From CAZXYF01 sp964644705 (GTDB taxonomy: Bacteria > Planctomycetota > Brocadiia > SM23-32), in the NCBI GenBank assembly GCA_964644705.1, contig CAZXYF010000001.1:1-64000 (forward strand): DNA of 64,000 nt, in the 5' to 3' direction. Numbering within the stretch: the first letter of the stretch is position 1; each line of letters opens with the position of its first letter. Below, piece after piece: positions 1 to 9,728 of the stretch. Made by a program: the position numbers and the translations under genes. Below the pieces are notes generated by a model. It ran no database searches, was not told the origin of the DNA, and saw only the letters and a list, made by a program, of their open reading frames with translations.

Positions 1-140
1 TATTCCCAGCTATTTTGCGAATTGGGGTTCACTGTATTTTCCAACGGATCAGGAGATCTGGGGCTACTCGAGCTGAGACCGCCAAAGAACAGCGGAAGAT
101 TTTTGATAAAGACCAGGGTGAACACAAAGATCTATACATC

Positions 141-167
141 CCGAATTGGTGTTTTGGACGGGCCTGG
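141..167 (+). repeat. Dispersed intergenic repeat, copy A (LFW repeat)
   Basis: This short segment, built on GTGTTTTGGACGGGCCTGG, resembles segments at 14444-14470, 34416-34444 and, on the other strand, 4374-4400. Copies B and C share TCAAATCGCTGTTTTGG exactly; this copy is the most diverged at its left end. In one frame all four could read as a peptide with Phe-Trp at its centre, but no copy lies in a supported gene. It sits just beyond the stop of the large exported-protein gene. The first 186 bases otherwise hold no gene that I can support. Confidence 0.45.
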
Positions 168-186
168 GCCGCGTATTTGCTTGAGT

Positions 187-1851
187 TTATTTCCGGCCCC
201 GGTGTAGTGGTCGGCGGGGATCTTCCGGGTTGAACCACTGCTCCCAGGTCGGCGCAAGGTAGGGCGGAACCCCTTTCAGTTCCACCGTCATCGGCGACTG
301 CTGGTAGCGAAATGGTGGACCGGTCTGCGTTATTCGTGAGGCCTCACCGATTTTTGGTCGGATATGCCATATCTTGCCGTCCATGCCCGGCGGGACATTA
401 ATCGTGGTTTTTGCGCTGTTTGCATACAGACGATCCACCGCACGGTTCGGCGCGCAGACCTGCATGTGAATCACATCGGAATCGTAGTGGGCGTCGTAAC
501 GGAGTTGGAAGCGGGATGTGCCCTCCGGCACGTAGAAATACCAGTTGCGGGCCACGCCAGCCGTAAATCGAAAGGAGGACCATTCGCCCACGGCCGTCGT
601 GCCGTTTCGGGGCGTCATAACCAGCGGGGTGGCCGGATAGGTGAAGAGGAACCATCGCATCCCACCGGTGACCGTTCCCCGCGCCACGCCCTTCCCGGTC
701 TCGAGTGTCACATCGGGTTGTTCACCTTTGTTGTGCACGTGAGTCAGTTGACGCTTTTTATCGACAATGGTTTTGCCGTGGGGCCCGGTGATCCTCACGC
801 GCGCCACGGGAAGTTTCCCGTCCTCTTTCCGCGGCAGGTAGGTGCCGATACGAAAATTGAGTTTCCGGCCATCGGGATTCCAGAGTGCGAAACGTCCCTT
901 TCCCCGCATCATGATGCCATCCGGGTCCCCGAGAGAGGGGGCGGGCGAGAAGTGCTGGAGGTTCGGCCACCGTTTGTTCATCATCTGTTTTTTCGGTGCC
1001 GCCTGGATGAACGGCGTTTCATCGTACAGTGGAATGTCGGGAGGACCGTTTGTTCCCGGGTTAAACCATTCCTCCGGGCTGCGAGCGATGTACTGCGGAA
1101 TGCCCTTGAATGCCAGATTGACATTCGAATAATTATGGGAGTCTCCATAAGCAACGCGCACCGACCAGAACCGGCCGGCCGTGCCGGGTTCTACGGGAAC
1201 TGTCACTTCCTGATCCTGCTGATACGGGCCGCTGCGGTATGGAGGTTGTCCGACGAGGGCCCGTATCCTTTGTCCGCGAGGGGAGTAGATAAAGAAGGCC
1301 CAGTCCTCCCGCTGAGACATGTATCGACCGGCTCTCTGAGCCTTCACGGTGAACTCATTGACGTCCTCCGGTACCCAGAACCACCAGCGCCGCGGGACTG
1401 TTGGTCCGAAGACCACCCGACGCCCGTCGATCGCGTGGGCATCGGGATCTCCCGTCCAGACCACCGAGTGATCGAGGGAGGATTCCAGATATCCCCCGCC
1501 CGAGGGTTCCACGGTATAGACGCCTTTCGGGCCCGAGGCAGCTTTATAGGTCCAGCTGCCGTTCGTCAGTTTATGCTTTCCGTTCGTTAGAACCTTCCCG
1601 TTTGGATCAGTGATTTTTACTTTGTACTGTGATTTGTTCCAGGTTCCATGGCCCCAGCGCATTCGGCGCAGGGTAACGGTGAATGCTTGTCCGGTGGGGT
1701 TGTACAGATGAATGCGGGGTTTATACCAGATGTAGTGACCGGCGTCACCAATTTTTGTGCCTCCCGTGGCGGAACTGCATACGAAAGCCACGATGATAAG
1801 TGCGAAGGGGATGAGGATTCGTTTCGTGGAAATTTGGCGAACGGACGTCAT
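187..1851 (-). CDS. Large exported protein with a duplicated beta-rich domain, function unknown
   Basis: The 554-residue product begins with a basic stretch and a hydrophobic segment (about residues 11-31), which reads as a signal peptide, so it is probably periplasmic or surface exposed. The rest is two tandem copies of one module of about 230 residues. Each has a passage like 'R(I/F)xLxNPxG', a Trp-aromatic strand (WWFWVPE and NWYFYVPEG) and a closing block (GIPQYIARSPEEWFNP and GVPPYLAPTWEQWFNP). I do not recognise the family. The strand-rich pattern would fit a lectin-like or pre-peptidase C-terminal-like sandwich, but that is a guess. GGAGGG lies about 8 bases before the ATG, which supports this start. 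No neighbour is close on the same strand. Confidence 0.75.
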   Translation of the reverse strand: MTSVRQISTKRILIPFALIIVAFVCSSATGGTKIGDAGHYIWYKPRIHLYNPTGQAFTVTLRRMRWGHGTWNKSQYKVKITDPNGKVLTNGKHKLTNGSWTYKAASGPKGVYTVEPSGGGYLESSLDHSVVWTGDPDAHAIDGRRVVFGPTVPRRWWFWVPEDVNEFTVKAQRAGRYMSQREDWAFFIYSPRGQRIRALVGQPPYRSGPYQQDQEVTVPVEPGTAGRFWSVRVAYGDSHNYSNVNLAFKGIPQYIARSPEEWFNPGTNGPPDIPLYDETPFIQAAPKKQMMNKRWPNLQHFSPAPSLGDPDGIMMRGKGRFALWNPDGRKLNFRIGTYLPRKEDGKLPVARVRITGPHGKTIVDKKRQLTHVHNKGEQPDVTLETGKGVARGTVTGGMRWFLFTYPATPLVMTPRNGTTAVGEWSSFRFTAGVARNWYFYVPEGTSRFQLRYDAHYDSDVIHMQVCAPNRAVDRLYANSAKTTINVPPGMDGKIWHIRPKIGEASRITQTGPPFRYQQSPMTVELKGVPPYLAPTWEQWFNPEDPRRPLHRGRK

Positions 1852-2058
1852 CTGTTCTTCCCTCCGATCATAAAGATGGTTTGATATGGGGCTTTAGGTG
1901 GCCTGGTCCTTTTGATGTTCACTGACGGCCGGGGCGAGCAGTACAATTATATCCAGCCACCAGTGCGATCACAAAATAGCTGCGCTCAGCGACGTTCTGC
2001 TGCCGCGGTGGCAAAACGTCCCTCACCTCGCAAGCCTATTTTGGGCAGACCGGACTGA

Positions 2059-2087
2059 TTGACATGTGGACCGAAGGGGCTGATAAT
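2059..2087 (+). promoter_or_regulatory. Sigma-70-type promoter for the helical secreted protein
   Basis: TTGACA, 17 bases, then GATAAT, about 60 bases before the chosen ATG at 2147. The -35 box is perfect and the -10 box differs at one position. Confidence 0.65.
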
Positions 2088-2146
2088 ATACTATTCGGGG
2101 GATGGAGGGCGGAGGATGGAATTTCTTTTTGATTTCGGAGAGGATT

Positions 2147-2803
2147 ATGCAAACACCTGAACTGTTTTCGAAAGTTTGTTTGGTACTGCTGGCAACTCTT
2201 TCTGTGAGTGTTCCCGTTCACGCGCAACAGGGCAACGAAACATCGGGCGAGAAGAAAGCTCGGAAAGCCCTTATAGAGATCGGAAAATATAAGGCGGACA
2301 TAATCATTATTAAAAAGAGGATTGAGGATCTTCCCGATAATGATCGGAATGGATGGAATCAGGGATATCAAGAAATAAAAAGGATGTATAACAAGGCTAA
2401 AAATAGCCTGCAGGAAACAGAATCGGCCGAGAGAGAGTTGCCGCGGAAAAAACAAAATAAGGAGCTTCTGGAACGGACACGAGAAAAAAAGAAGGAGCTC
2501 CATAACGCTTTCAATTATTACCGACACAGCCGGCGGGACGAAGTACAGGTCATGCTGGAAGATGCTCAACGGGCGCGGAGTCGAGCGCTTAAGATGTATA
2601 ATACGCTGAGAGAACTGGAGCGGAAATGGATTAAAGCGGACGCGGATCTGACGGTTCTGGTTCCACCTTATAAGGAATGTCTCAATCGGCTCAAAAACGC
2701 CGAGGAACTGTACAGGTCCTATAAAGGGGCTCTCGCGAAGGATCGGCGAAAGTGGAAAGAACGAGTGCGTGACATTCTTGGGCCGGGTTACTTCATGAAA
2801 TGA
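2147..2803 (+). CDS. Secreted coiled-coil protein of unknown function
   Basis: A signal peptide (about residues 1-26, ending VHAQQ) leads into about 190 highly charged residues rich in Lys, Glu and Arg, with heptad-like spacing and no recognisable catalytic motif. The product is probably a periplasmic helical rod or adaptor. I start it at the internal ATG at 2147 because that codon directly begins the signal peptide and has GGAGAGGATT immediately upstream; an upstream ATG at 2102 would add 15 residues without a ribosome site. The FGE-domain lipoprotein follows about 110 bases later on the same strand, so the two may be cotranscribed. Confidence 0.7.
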   Translation: MQTPELFSKVCLVLLATLSVSVPVHAQQGNETSGEKKARKALIEIGKYKADIIIIKKRIEDLPDNDRNGWNQGYQEIKRMYNKAKNSLQETESAERELPRKKQNKELLERTREKKKELHNAFNYYRHSRRDEVQVMLEDAQRARSRALKMYNTLRELERKWIKADADLTVLVPPYKECLNRLKNAEELYRSYKGALAKDRRKWKERVRDILGPGYFMK

Positions 2804-2911
2804 TGTTGTCCCCTGATGCCGAGATCCCATACAACGGTGTCTTGGTCATAGGACCGTAAGGACCCCATAAATGAAGTTACTGATACGATTATATACACAC
2901 AGGAGGCGGTT

Positions 2912-3895
2912 GTGACAGGATTCAGGGCAAAGATAATTGCATGCGTTCTCTTTGGTATGGCGCTAATGCTCGGTTCCTGCGGGGAGGAGGGAACGGGGAA
3001 GGGGAATGCTCTGAAAGAACGGGGGAATAGGGTCAAGGAAAAAGACTCAGCGACAGGGGAAAGTGAGAAGTCTGAGGCAAACGGGGGAAAAGTGCAGAAA
3101 AAGGACGGGTCGAAATCAACCGGCAATACGAAAGAATCAGATGAGCGGAAACACGTGGTCCTGGATCTGGGGAAGGAGACCACTATGAAGCTCGTCTATA
3201 TCGAACCGGGTAAGTTTCTGATGGGAAGCAAGATGTCGCGGGAAGAGGTGACTGAGCGTTTCGGTGAGGAAGTGACTTATTTTGTCAGTGAACATCCCCA
3301 GCACCGTGTGCATATTACGAGGGGATTTTATATGGGAGTCACGGAGGTGACGCAGCAACAATATGAAGCGGTCATGGGGGAAACCACCACGTGTTTCGAC
3401 GGTAAAAAGAATCCCGTGGAAATGGTAAGCTGGAAAGATGCCCGTCGATTTTGTCGGAAACTCCGGAGGAAAACGGGAAAAAACGTACGCCTGCCGACCG
3501 AAGCCGAGTGGGAGTATGCCTGCCGGGCCGGCAGCACCACGCTGTATCACTTCGGCGATGATCCGACGCAACTGGAGCAATACGCCTGGTATAAGGCGAA
3601 CAGTGGAGGCAAGACGCATCCGGTAGGGGAGAAAAAGCCCAATGCGTGGGGATTATACGATATGCATGGGAACGTATGGGAATGGTGTCGTAATCGCTAT
3701 GGTCCCAAGTTTTACGAAAAAAGCCGTTTCAAAGATCCGACGGGACCCAATCGATGGCACTCCTCAACCCGCGTGCTGCGCGGAGGATCATGGAACTTTT
3801 CGGCATACCTCGCGCGAGCAGCAACGCGATTGGATGACGAACCCAATCTGGGCAGCATCATGTATGGTTTCCGGGTGATAATGAGACCGGAGTAG
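2912..3895 (+). CDS. Lipoprotein with formylglycine-generating-enzyme (SUMF1/FGE) domain
   Basis: The 327-residue protein starts at GTG with AGGAGG nine bases upstream. Residues 1-23 form a lipoprotein signal ending in the lipobox LGSC, followed by a Lys/Glu/Ser-rich linker to about residue 75. The rest is an FGE-sulfatase fold: VYIEPGKFLMGS, a PVEMVSWKDA block, LPTEAEWEYACRAG, DMHGNVWEW and the closing RVLRGGSWN...GFRV. True enzymes carry paired active-site cysteines late in the domain. Here the C-terminal part shows no such pair, so it is more likely a binding member of the family than a sulfatase-maturing oxidase. Such proteins are abundant in planctomycetes and Kiritimatiellota. It is followed by tRNA-Ser. 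Confidence 0.85.
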   Translation: MTGFRAKIIACVLFGMALMLGSCGEEGTGKGNALKERGNRVKEKDSATGESEKSEANGGKVQKKDGSKSTGNTKESDERKHVVLDLGKETTMKLVYIEPGKFLMGSKMSREEVTERFGEEVTYFVSEHPQHRVHITRGFYMGVTEVTQQQYEAVMGETTTCFDGKKNPVEMVSWKDARRFCRKLRRKTGKNVRLPTEAEWEYACRAGSTTLYHFGDDPTQLEQYAWYKANSGGKTHPVGEKKPNAWGLYDMHGNVWEWCRNRYGPKFYEKSRFKDPTGPNRWHSSTRVLRGGSWNFSAYLARAATRLDDEPNLGSIMYGFRVIMRPE

Positions 3896-4004
3896 AAGTA
3901 GCGTGTTCGGCGTGTGGACTGGTTTGATCGGAGCGCAACGGTGGATGTTTTGGTTGCAGGTGGAATTGTAGCGGGGTAGGTGCGGGGGTGTGACCGGCCA
4001 GAAG

Positions 4005-4033
4005 TTGACAAAAATGGGCACATAACGTATTAT
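4005..4033 (+). promoter_or_regulatory. Promoter of tRNA-Ser
   Basis: TTGACA, 17 bases, TATTAT, ending about 30 bases before the mature tRNA. Spacing is canonical. Confidence 0.8.
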
Positions 4034-4064
4034 CTTAATTCGCAATGATAGCTATTTATGTCGC

Positions 4065-4159
<95 letters not shown>

Positions 4160-4168
4160 AAACTTCTG

Positions 4169-4205
4169 GGCCTGGAATGAAACGTTCCGGGCCTTTTTCT
4201 TTTTA
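4169..4205 (+). terminator. Rho-independent terminator of tRNA-Ser
   Basis: GGCCTGGAA pairs with TTCCGGGCC (one G-T pair) and is followed by TTTTTCTTTTT. Confidence 0.85.
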
Positions 4206-4373
4206 ATGGCGCCGGTGTTTGAGCTTCGGGTGAGAAGCATTGTCCGGGGAGAGATGCATCCTTGCGCCCCGAATTTCCGTAAGCGGCAAGCAGGGGGAAT
4301 ACAGTCCGTTCACGTGGTCGTTACCATGCGCTCCAGGGGGACAGATTTGGCACTGGCCTTATACAACAGCTAA

Positions 4374-4400
4374 GTCATGTCTGTCCAAAACAGCGAATTG
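4374..4400 (-). repeat. Dispersed intergenic repeat, copy D (LFW repeat)
   Basis: Read on the minus strand this contains TCGCTGTTTTGGACAGACAT, matching the core of the copies at 14444-14470 and 34416-34444. It lies 17 bases beyond the stop of ftsH. Confidence 0.5.
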
Positions 4401-4416
4401 GCGGGAGGGATTCGGT

Positions 4417-6486
4417 TTATTGATCGTCCGCCGGGACTTCATCGGTTTCGGACTGCCGTTCTGTTTGTTCCGGAGTCTGCTCAGCTGTTTCCTCCTCCTC
4501 CTCCGGTTTCTCGTCTTTTTCCCCCTCTTCCTCTCCGTCTTCCAGAAGTGCGCGGTGGTGTTCCACTTCGATACCATACGGTTCGAGGATGTTTCTGAGC
4601 TCATCCTCTTCAAGCACCTCTTTTTCGGTCAGTGCTTCCGCAACGGCGTCAAGTGCTTCACGATGTTCGGACAGCAGGGAATATGCTCGGTCATGCGCCT
4701 GGCAGACAATTTCTTTGACCGCCTGATCCATTTTGCGATTGGTTTCTTCGCTCCACGGTTTCCCCAGGAATGCCTGTTGCCCATCCTGATCGCCGCGGTC
4801 TCGTGGGTAGCTTACAGGGCCGATATCTTCGCTCATCCCGTAATCCTGCACCATTTGGCGGGCCATATCGGTGGCCTTGGCCAGATCGTCGGAGGCGCCG
4901 GTTGAGATCTCATCGAAAACGACTTCCTCGGCGCACCGCCCACCCAGCATGACGGCGAGGCGGTCGATGAGCTCGTGTTTACGCAGCAGATATCGATCTT
5001 CCTGCGGCATCTGCATTGTGAAGCCCAGCCCTGCGACGCCCCGGGCCACCATACTCACTTTACGTACTGGATCTGCGCCGGGAACGAGAGAGGCAATCAG
5101 GGCATGTCCGGTTTCATGGTGCGCAACAATCTCTTTCTCCTCGTCGTTCATGAGGCGATTGCTGCGTTCCAATCCCGCCACGACCCGTTCTATCGAATCC
5201 TGCAGCTCCCGGGTCTCAACGGCGTCTTTATCCCGACGCGCCGCCAGCAAAGCCGCTTCATTCACGAGATTGGCCAGGTCGGAGCCGACAAAGCCAGATG
5301 TCATGGCAGCGATCTTATGCAGGTCCACCTCGTCGGCCAGCTTTACCTCTTTGGTGTGAAGTTTGAGGATCTCCTCCCGTCCCTTCAGGTCGGGTCGTGG
5401 AACGCTTATTTGTCGATCAAAACGGCCTGCACGAAGCAGGGCGGGGTCCAGCATTCCCGGCCGGTTGGTTGCTCCAAGGAGGATGATACCTTTTGTCGGT
5501 TCGAAGCCGTCCATTTGTACCAGCAGGGCATTGAGGGTTTGTTCACGTTCTTCATGTCCGCCCATCATCCCGCCGCCCCTGGCTTTTCCGAGTGCATCGA
5601 GTTCATCGATGAAGATGATGCAGGGCGCCTGTTGGTCGGCTTGTTTGAACAGATCGCGCACTCGTGCGGCCCCCACACCAACGAACATCTCGACGAAGTC
5701 AGATCCGCTGAGGCTGAAGAAGGGAACGTCGGCCTCACCGGCCACGGCTCGCGCCAGCAGGGTTTTTCCGGTTCCAGGTTCTCCGACAAGAAGAACCCCT
5801 TTGGGGATGCTGCCACCCAGCCGCGTGAACTTTTTGGGGTTTTGCAAAAATTCCACGACCTCCTGGAGCTCTTCTTTACATTCCTCAATTCCCGCAACGT
5901 CGTCAAAAGTGGCGTCCCCCTCTTTTTTGACGAACATTTTGGCCTGCGACTGAGCAAAGTTCATCATGCCACCGGCATTGCTCATCCGTGAAAATAAAAA
6001 CCTCCACAGCAGGAAAATACCAACGATGGGGAGTATCCAGAAGAAGATCAGAGTCTGCCACTGATCCGAATCCTCCCGGTATTGTACGTCCGCATCGTCC
6101 AACAATTTATAAATCTGATCATCTTTATGTGACCATACGGTATGGAACTTAATGGTGGAGGCTTTACTGACCTGGACTTTGCGACTTTGTGTTGTCGTTA
6201 CCTTGACCGGCGTACCGTCGGGTCGATGTTGCTTCAATACGCCATAGATCTCATCAGGTTTCAGGACACATTTTTGGACGCTGCTGTTTTTAACGAGCCG
6301 CCTGAATTCGCCGTAGCCAATCTGCAGGCGATCCTCTCGTGTGGCCGCCCAATAAATAACGGCGACCAGAAGTGCACCCAGGAGGATATACCAGAACGGG
6401 AACGACTTTTGCTGCTGATCCTGCGGAGGGGGCTCGTTGGGGCCGCCCGGAGTGTTTGGGCCACCGCCTCGGGGATTTGGAGACAT
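4417..6486 (-). CDS. ftsH: ATP-dependent zinc metalloprotease FtsH
   Basis: Membrane-anchored AAA+ protease that degrades damaged membrane proteins and regulators. The 689 residues run: a Pro/Gly-rich cytoplasmic tail (1-27), TM1 (about 29-47), periplasmic domain, TM2 (about 145-165), AAA module with Walker A GEPGTGKT (235-242), Walker B CIIFIDEL (289-296), second region of homology [12 protein letters not shown], and the zinc protease HETGH (457-461). The HExxH motif is intact although the usual Ala is Thr. The C-terminus is unusually acidic (a long Glu/Asp tract). The start is the first ATG, with an AAGGAAC stretch in front. It is transcribed alone. Confidence 0.96.
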   Translation of the reverse strand: MSPNPRGGGPNTPGGPNEPPPQDQQQKSFPFWYILLGALLVAVIYWAATREDRLQIGYGEFRRLVKNSSVQKCVLKPDEIYGVLKQHRPDGTPVKVTTTQSRKVQVSKASTIKFHTVWSHKDDQIYKLLDDADVQYREDSDQWQTLIFFWILPIVGIFLLWRFLFSRMSNAGGMMNFAQSQAKMFVKKEGDATFDDVAGIEECKEELQEVVEFLQNPKKFTRLGGSIPKGVLLVGEPGTGKTLLARAVAGEADVPFFSLSGSDFVEMFVGVGAARVRDLFKQADQQAPCIIFIDELDALGKARGGGMMGGHEEREQTLNALLVQMDGFEPTKGIILLGATNRPGMLDPALLRAGRFDRQISVPRPDLKGREEILKLHTKEVKLADEVDLHKIAAMTSGFVGSDLANLVNEAALLAARRDKDAVETRELQDSIERVVAGLERSNRLMNDEEKEIVAHHETGHALIASLVPGADPVRKVSMVARGVAGLGFTMQMPQEDRYLLRKHELIDRLAVMLGGRCAEEVVFDEISTGASDDLAKATDMARQMVQDYGMSEDIGPVSYPRDRGDQDGQQAFLGKPWSEETNRKMDQAVKEIVCQAHDRAYSLLSEHREALDAVAEALTEKEVLEEDELRNILEPYGIEVEHHRALLEDGEEEGEKDEKPEEEEETAEQTPEQTERQSETDEVPADDQ

Positions 6487-6783
6487 CGGATATGGTTCCT
6501 TTCAGCTAAGCTCTATCAAAGTAGAAGTTTACTGCTGGCAGGTTGGTGCGTTTTACGCTTCCCCCGCGCCGTGAAATCAAAATCGTCTCGTGCCGGATAC
6601 CGGCGACATAGTTCCGGAAGCGGGATCGCAATATTTTGCCAGAGCGGGAAACAAACAGGGGAGGAATAATTGCATCATCCTGACCTGCATACATTATACA
6701 TGCACGTGCCCGGCTGACCAATCGAGAGCGCCTGTGGTATAAGATTTGTCACGAATCAGGTCCTTGCAAAGGCGTTTTCCGGG
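6487..6783. other. Intergenic region between ftsH and a divergent pseudopilin gene
   Basis: I see no gene here. It must hold the minus-strand ftsH promoter. A small perfect hairpin (GCCGG ATA CCGGC) lies near 6590-6605. The pseudopilin promoter follows at the right end. Confidence 0.5.
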
Positions 6784-6811
6784 TTGACAGATCCGGACGC
6801 GTGGGTATTCT
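6784..6811 (+). promoter_or_regulatory. Promoter of the pseudopilin gene
   Basis: TTGACA, 16 bases, TATTCT, about 57 bases before the ATG. Confidence 0.65.
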
Positions 6812-6868
6812 GAAAATAGTAATGATGCATGTATTATTACTTTTCTTCTGTTATGGGAGAGTGGTCTT

Positions 6869-7561
6869 ATGCGTTATCGTTTCACTCTGGTGGAGTTGTT
6901 AGTTGTAATCTCTATTATATCTATTCTCGCTGCAATGTTGATGCCCGCCCTGCAGGGCGCGCGCAAGAGAGCCTACCAGGCCAGTTGCCAAAGCAACGTT
7001 CGGCAGGTGGGTATTGGTATGACCTCTTACCGTACTGATCACAATCAGAATTGGCCATCGGGCAGTACATCCGGAGATTGGGACGTGCAGAGTCAGGAGG
7101 CTCTGAACGAAATCAGCTCCGATTACGTGAACAGTGGAGAAGTATTTAATTGTCCGGCAAAAAGCCGTGGTGATGCCGTGGGAAGTAGTGATAATCTGCA
7201 GACGGATAACATCGACTACGTCTACGGTACCAATGGCTCGAACCTCGCCCAGATGAGCGTGATTTACGCCGATGCCGTTGGGGGGAGTAACTACAATGAC
7301 GGAACCACGCCGCTAGACGGCAGCGGCAATCTTGACTGGAGTCTCGTCACCAATGGGAACGCGAGGCAATACATCAACCACGTGACCGGGGCGAACGCTT
7401 TGTTCGTCGATACCCATGTTGAATATCTGACGGTCGTGGATGATGGATCCGGTGATCCGGCGGGGGTCAGTAACGCTGACCTGATTGCCAGTGACACCGA
7501 TATCTACACGGTGAACCCCGGAGCTAATTCACTGGATGACGCCCGTCTGGAAACCAACTAA
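6869..7561 (+). CDS. Type II secretion / type IV pilin-like protein (class III-signal pseudopilin)
   Basis: The 230-residue product opens MRYRFTLVELLVVISIISIL, a prepilin signal whose cleavage before Phe leaves Glu5 and a hydrophobic helix. A pilin alpha-helix follows (LMPALQGARKRAY...CQSNVRQVG), then a globular domain with the xDxHV(E) motif (FVDTHVEYL) typical of the large one-gene pseudopilin families of planctomycetes and Verrucomicrobiota. No prepilin peptidase or secretion ATPase lies nearby, so it must use machinery encoded elsewhere. It has its own promoter and a strong terminator, so it is monocistronic. The real substrate or surface role is not evident. Confidence 0.88.
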   Translation: MRYRFTLVELLVVISIISILAAMLMPALQGARKRAYQASCQSNVRQVGIGMTSYRTDHNQNWPSGSTSGDWDVQSQEALNEISSDYVNSGEVFNCPAKSRGDAVGSSDNLQTDNIDYVYGTNGSNLAQMSVIYADAVGGSNYNDGTTPLDGSGNLDWSLVTNGNARQYINHVTGANALFVDTHVEYLTVVDDGSGDPAGVSNADLIASDTDIYTVNPGANSLDDARLETN

Positions 7562-7583
7562 TTAGATTCCTCGCGCAGTAACC

Positions 7584-7623
7584 AGGTGGTTGCGGGTTAC
7601 AGATGCCTGCAACCACCTTTTTT
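7584..7623 (+). terminator. Terminator after the pseudopilin
   Basis: AGGTGGTTGC pairs perfectly with GCAACCACCT, followed by TTTTTT. Confidence 0.88.
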
Positions 7624-7775
7624 GCGTTGGCGGGGAACACGAGAGTCCGTTCAGTTACCGGGAATCTCGTCCGTATCCGTTAAATGCCGCAAAACGATGT
7701 TAAATGATGTTGCGACCGTATCTGTTTGAAAAGGATACCGGAATTAGCCCTTCCGGATGCGGGTTACGCCCGGGA

Positions 7776-8792
7776 TCAAAATTCCCGTCGTGCCAGTAAA
7801 AACAGAAAAAACGGTCCACCGAGCATCGCCGTCAGCACTCCGACCGGCAACTCGGCCGGGGAAAGTATAGTGCGCGCAAACGTGTCGGCTATTACGAGAA
7901 ACGTGCCACCGCCGAAGAAGGAACTGATAAACAGGGGACGATGGTCGGGGCCCAACAGGAGCCGGAACGCATGGGGCACGATGAGGCCGACAAATCCAAT
8001 GGGTCCGGCAACGGAAACAACCGCGGCTGTCAGAGCGGAACCACCGATGAAGGCCGTGATTTGCACTTGAGTGACGTTGATGCCACGACCGCGCGCCAGT
8101 TCATCTCCGAAGGAGAGGTGATTGAGTTTTTCAACCTGGCACAGCAGAAGCGCAAGGGCCGGAAGCATGATCGGCAATACCGATGAAAGACTCCGATAAC
8201 CCCGGATATCCAGCCCGCCCATCAACCACCTGTCCAGAGTGACCAATTTGCGAGGCGCAGCCATATAACGCACGAACATGATGAGCGCGGAGCTGATCAG
8301 GGCCATCGTCACGCCGGCTAACAGCAGCTTCATGGTGGAGAAGTTTTCACGACGACGGGCAAGCAGGTAGATAACCCCCATCGCACACATAGATCCGATG
8401 AGGGCAAAAATCTGGACTGAGCTGAAACTGCCGATGCGGAACAGGCTGATGTCGAAAAAAATAGCTGTTGCTGCCCCCAACGCTCCGCCGGCGGAAACCC
8501 CGAGCGTGTGGGGGGTTGCCAGTGGATTGCGCAGAAGTGCCTGAAACACCGCTCCGGCGATCGCCAGTGAGCCACCCGCAAGAAAGGCGAGAAGGATTCG
8601 TGGTGTACGTTGGTTCACCACTATCTCATAGCTGACGGGTGCGCCTTCCGCTCCAGCGCCAAATGCCATCAGGATGTCCCGCAGATTCAATTGAACCGCG
8701 CCAAAAAGAAGGCAAACGCATGCTGCAAGCACGCTGCCCACAAGGAACACGGTCGTGAGTCCGATCAGTTTTTTTATGTTGAATGATGCCAT
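7776..8792 (-). CDS. FecCD/BtuC-family ABC importer permease
   Basis: Inner-membrane permease of a siderophore, heme or cobalamin importer. The 338 residues contain about nine or ten hydrophobic segments and family signatures: RTPRILLAFLAGGSLAIAGA near the first third, LRNPLATPHTLGVSAGGALG and, near the end, GPIGFVGLIVPHAFRLLLG. Length is normal for the family. It is the last gene of a permease-ATPase-binding-protein set, about 65 bases after the ATPase gene. Substrate cannot be read from the sequence; I saw no cobalamin riboswitch upstream. Confidence 0.92.
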   Translation of the reverse strand: MASFNIKKLIGLTTVFLVGSVLAACVCLLFGAVQLNLRDILMAFGAGAEGAPVSYEIVVNQRTPRILLAFLAGGSLAIAGAVFQALLRNPLATPHTLGVSAGGALGAATAIFFDISLFRIGSFSSVQIFALIGSMCAMGVIYLLARRRENFSTMKLLLAGVTMALISSALIMFVRYMAAPRKLVTLDRWLMGGLDIRGYRSLSSVLPIMLPALALLLCQVEKLNHLSFGDELARGRGINVTQVQITAFIGGSALTAAVVSVAGPIGFVGLIVPHAFRLLLGPDHRPLFISSFFGGGTFLVIADTFARTILSPAELPVGVLTAMLGGPFFLFLLARREF

Positions 8793-8857
8793 AAAAACCG
8801 CAAAATAAAACTATGGAGAGCAATACTTCGTCCGCCGTTGCACGTCCCAATTTATCC

Positions 8858-9721
8858 TCATCCCTTCGGCGCTGTCGAATCACCACCAGCAGTCGGGCGG
8901 GTATCTGATTCAGACGGTGGATTTTTAACGGCGCGCGTTTTTCGCCCCAGGACCAGAACCATGGGATGTTCCGTGACCGGGTGGGGGACAATCCGCACGG
9001 ACGTGCCGTACGTTTCGCCGATCAGTGTTTCGTCCATCACTTCCGACGGAGGCCCGGCGCACGCCAGTGTTCCGTCGCTCAGTAAGGCGAGCCTGTCGCA
9101 GAATTGACTCGCCATGTTGAGATCGTGAGTCACTACAACAACGGCGATATTCCGCCGCGACAGCGACCACAGAAGGTCCGCGATATGCGATTTGTGGTGG
9201 ATGTCCAGTGCTGCGCTGGGCTCATCAAGCAACATTACATCGGGTTCCTGAGCCAGGACGCTGGCCACCAGCACGCGTTGTTTTTCGCCACCGGAGAGGG
9301 TGGAGAAATATCGATCGGCCAGCTCATCACATTCGGTTTCGTGCAGCACATTATTTACCACCTGTTCATCCGTGTCGCTGAGCAATCCGAACGCTCCCTG
9401 GTATGGGAATCGACCCTGGGCCACCACTTCATGCACTTTATACTGAAAAGAAGATTCGGGGTTCTGCGGCAGAAAGGCAATTTTGCGGGCCAGTTCGCGT
9501 CGTCGATAGTTCTGAAGATCCCGTCCCGACACCCGGATTGTGCCCTCACCGGGCTGGAGGATACCGGCCATCAGACGCAGAAGCGTACTCTTACCCGAGC
9601 CGTTCGGTCCCACGATCCCCAGCATTGTTCCTTCCCGCGCCTGCAGACTGATATCATGCAGCTGAAAATCATCGTCGTCATATTGAAAACAGCACTGTTG
9701 AACGGAGAGGTTGTTAGGCAT
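8858..9721 (-). CDS. FecE/BtuD-family ABC importer ATPase
   Basis: Cytoplasmic ATPase that powers the adjacent FecCD-type permease. Walker A is GPNGSGKST (about residues 38-46), the signature is LSGGEKQRV, Walker B is VMLLDEP followed by SAALDIHHK, and the switch histidine is in VVVTHDL. At 287 residues it is about 30 longer than usual because of a C-terminal tail rich in Thr, Lys and Pro. The gene starts 7 bases after the binding-protein stop, so the three genes form an operon. Confidence 0.93.
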   Translation of the reverse strand: MPNNLSVQQCCFQYDDDDFQLHDISLQAREGTMLGIVGPNGSGKSTLLRLMAGILQPGEGTIRVSGRDLQNYRRRELARKIAFLPQNPESSFQYKVHEVVAQGRFPYQGAFGLLSDTDEQVVNNVLHETECDELADRYFSTLSGGEKQRVLVASVLAQEPDVMLLDEPSAALDIHHKSHIADLLWSLSRRNIAVVVVTHDLNMASQFCDRLALLSDGTLACAGPPSEVMDETLIGETYGTSVRIVPHPVTEHPMVLVLGRKTRAVKNPPSESDTRPTAGGDSTAPKG

Positions 9722-9728
9722 GATTCAC

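Noticed and set aside
364..1590. 408-codon open frame on the plus strand
   Set aside because: Antisense shadow of the exported-protein gene; no motif or start signal.
3935..3975. Fifth LFW repeat (GATGTTTTGGTTGCAGG)
   Set aside because: Shares only TGTTTTGG and a CAGG; too weak to list.
4975..5991. 338-codon open frame on the plus strand
   Set aside because: Antisense to ftsH, which has unmistakable motifs.
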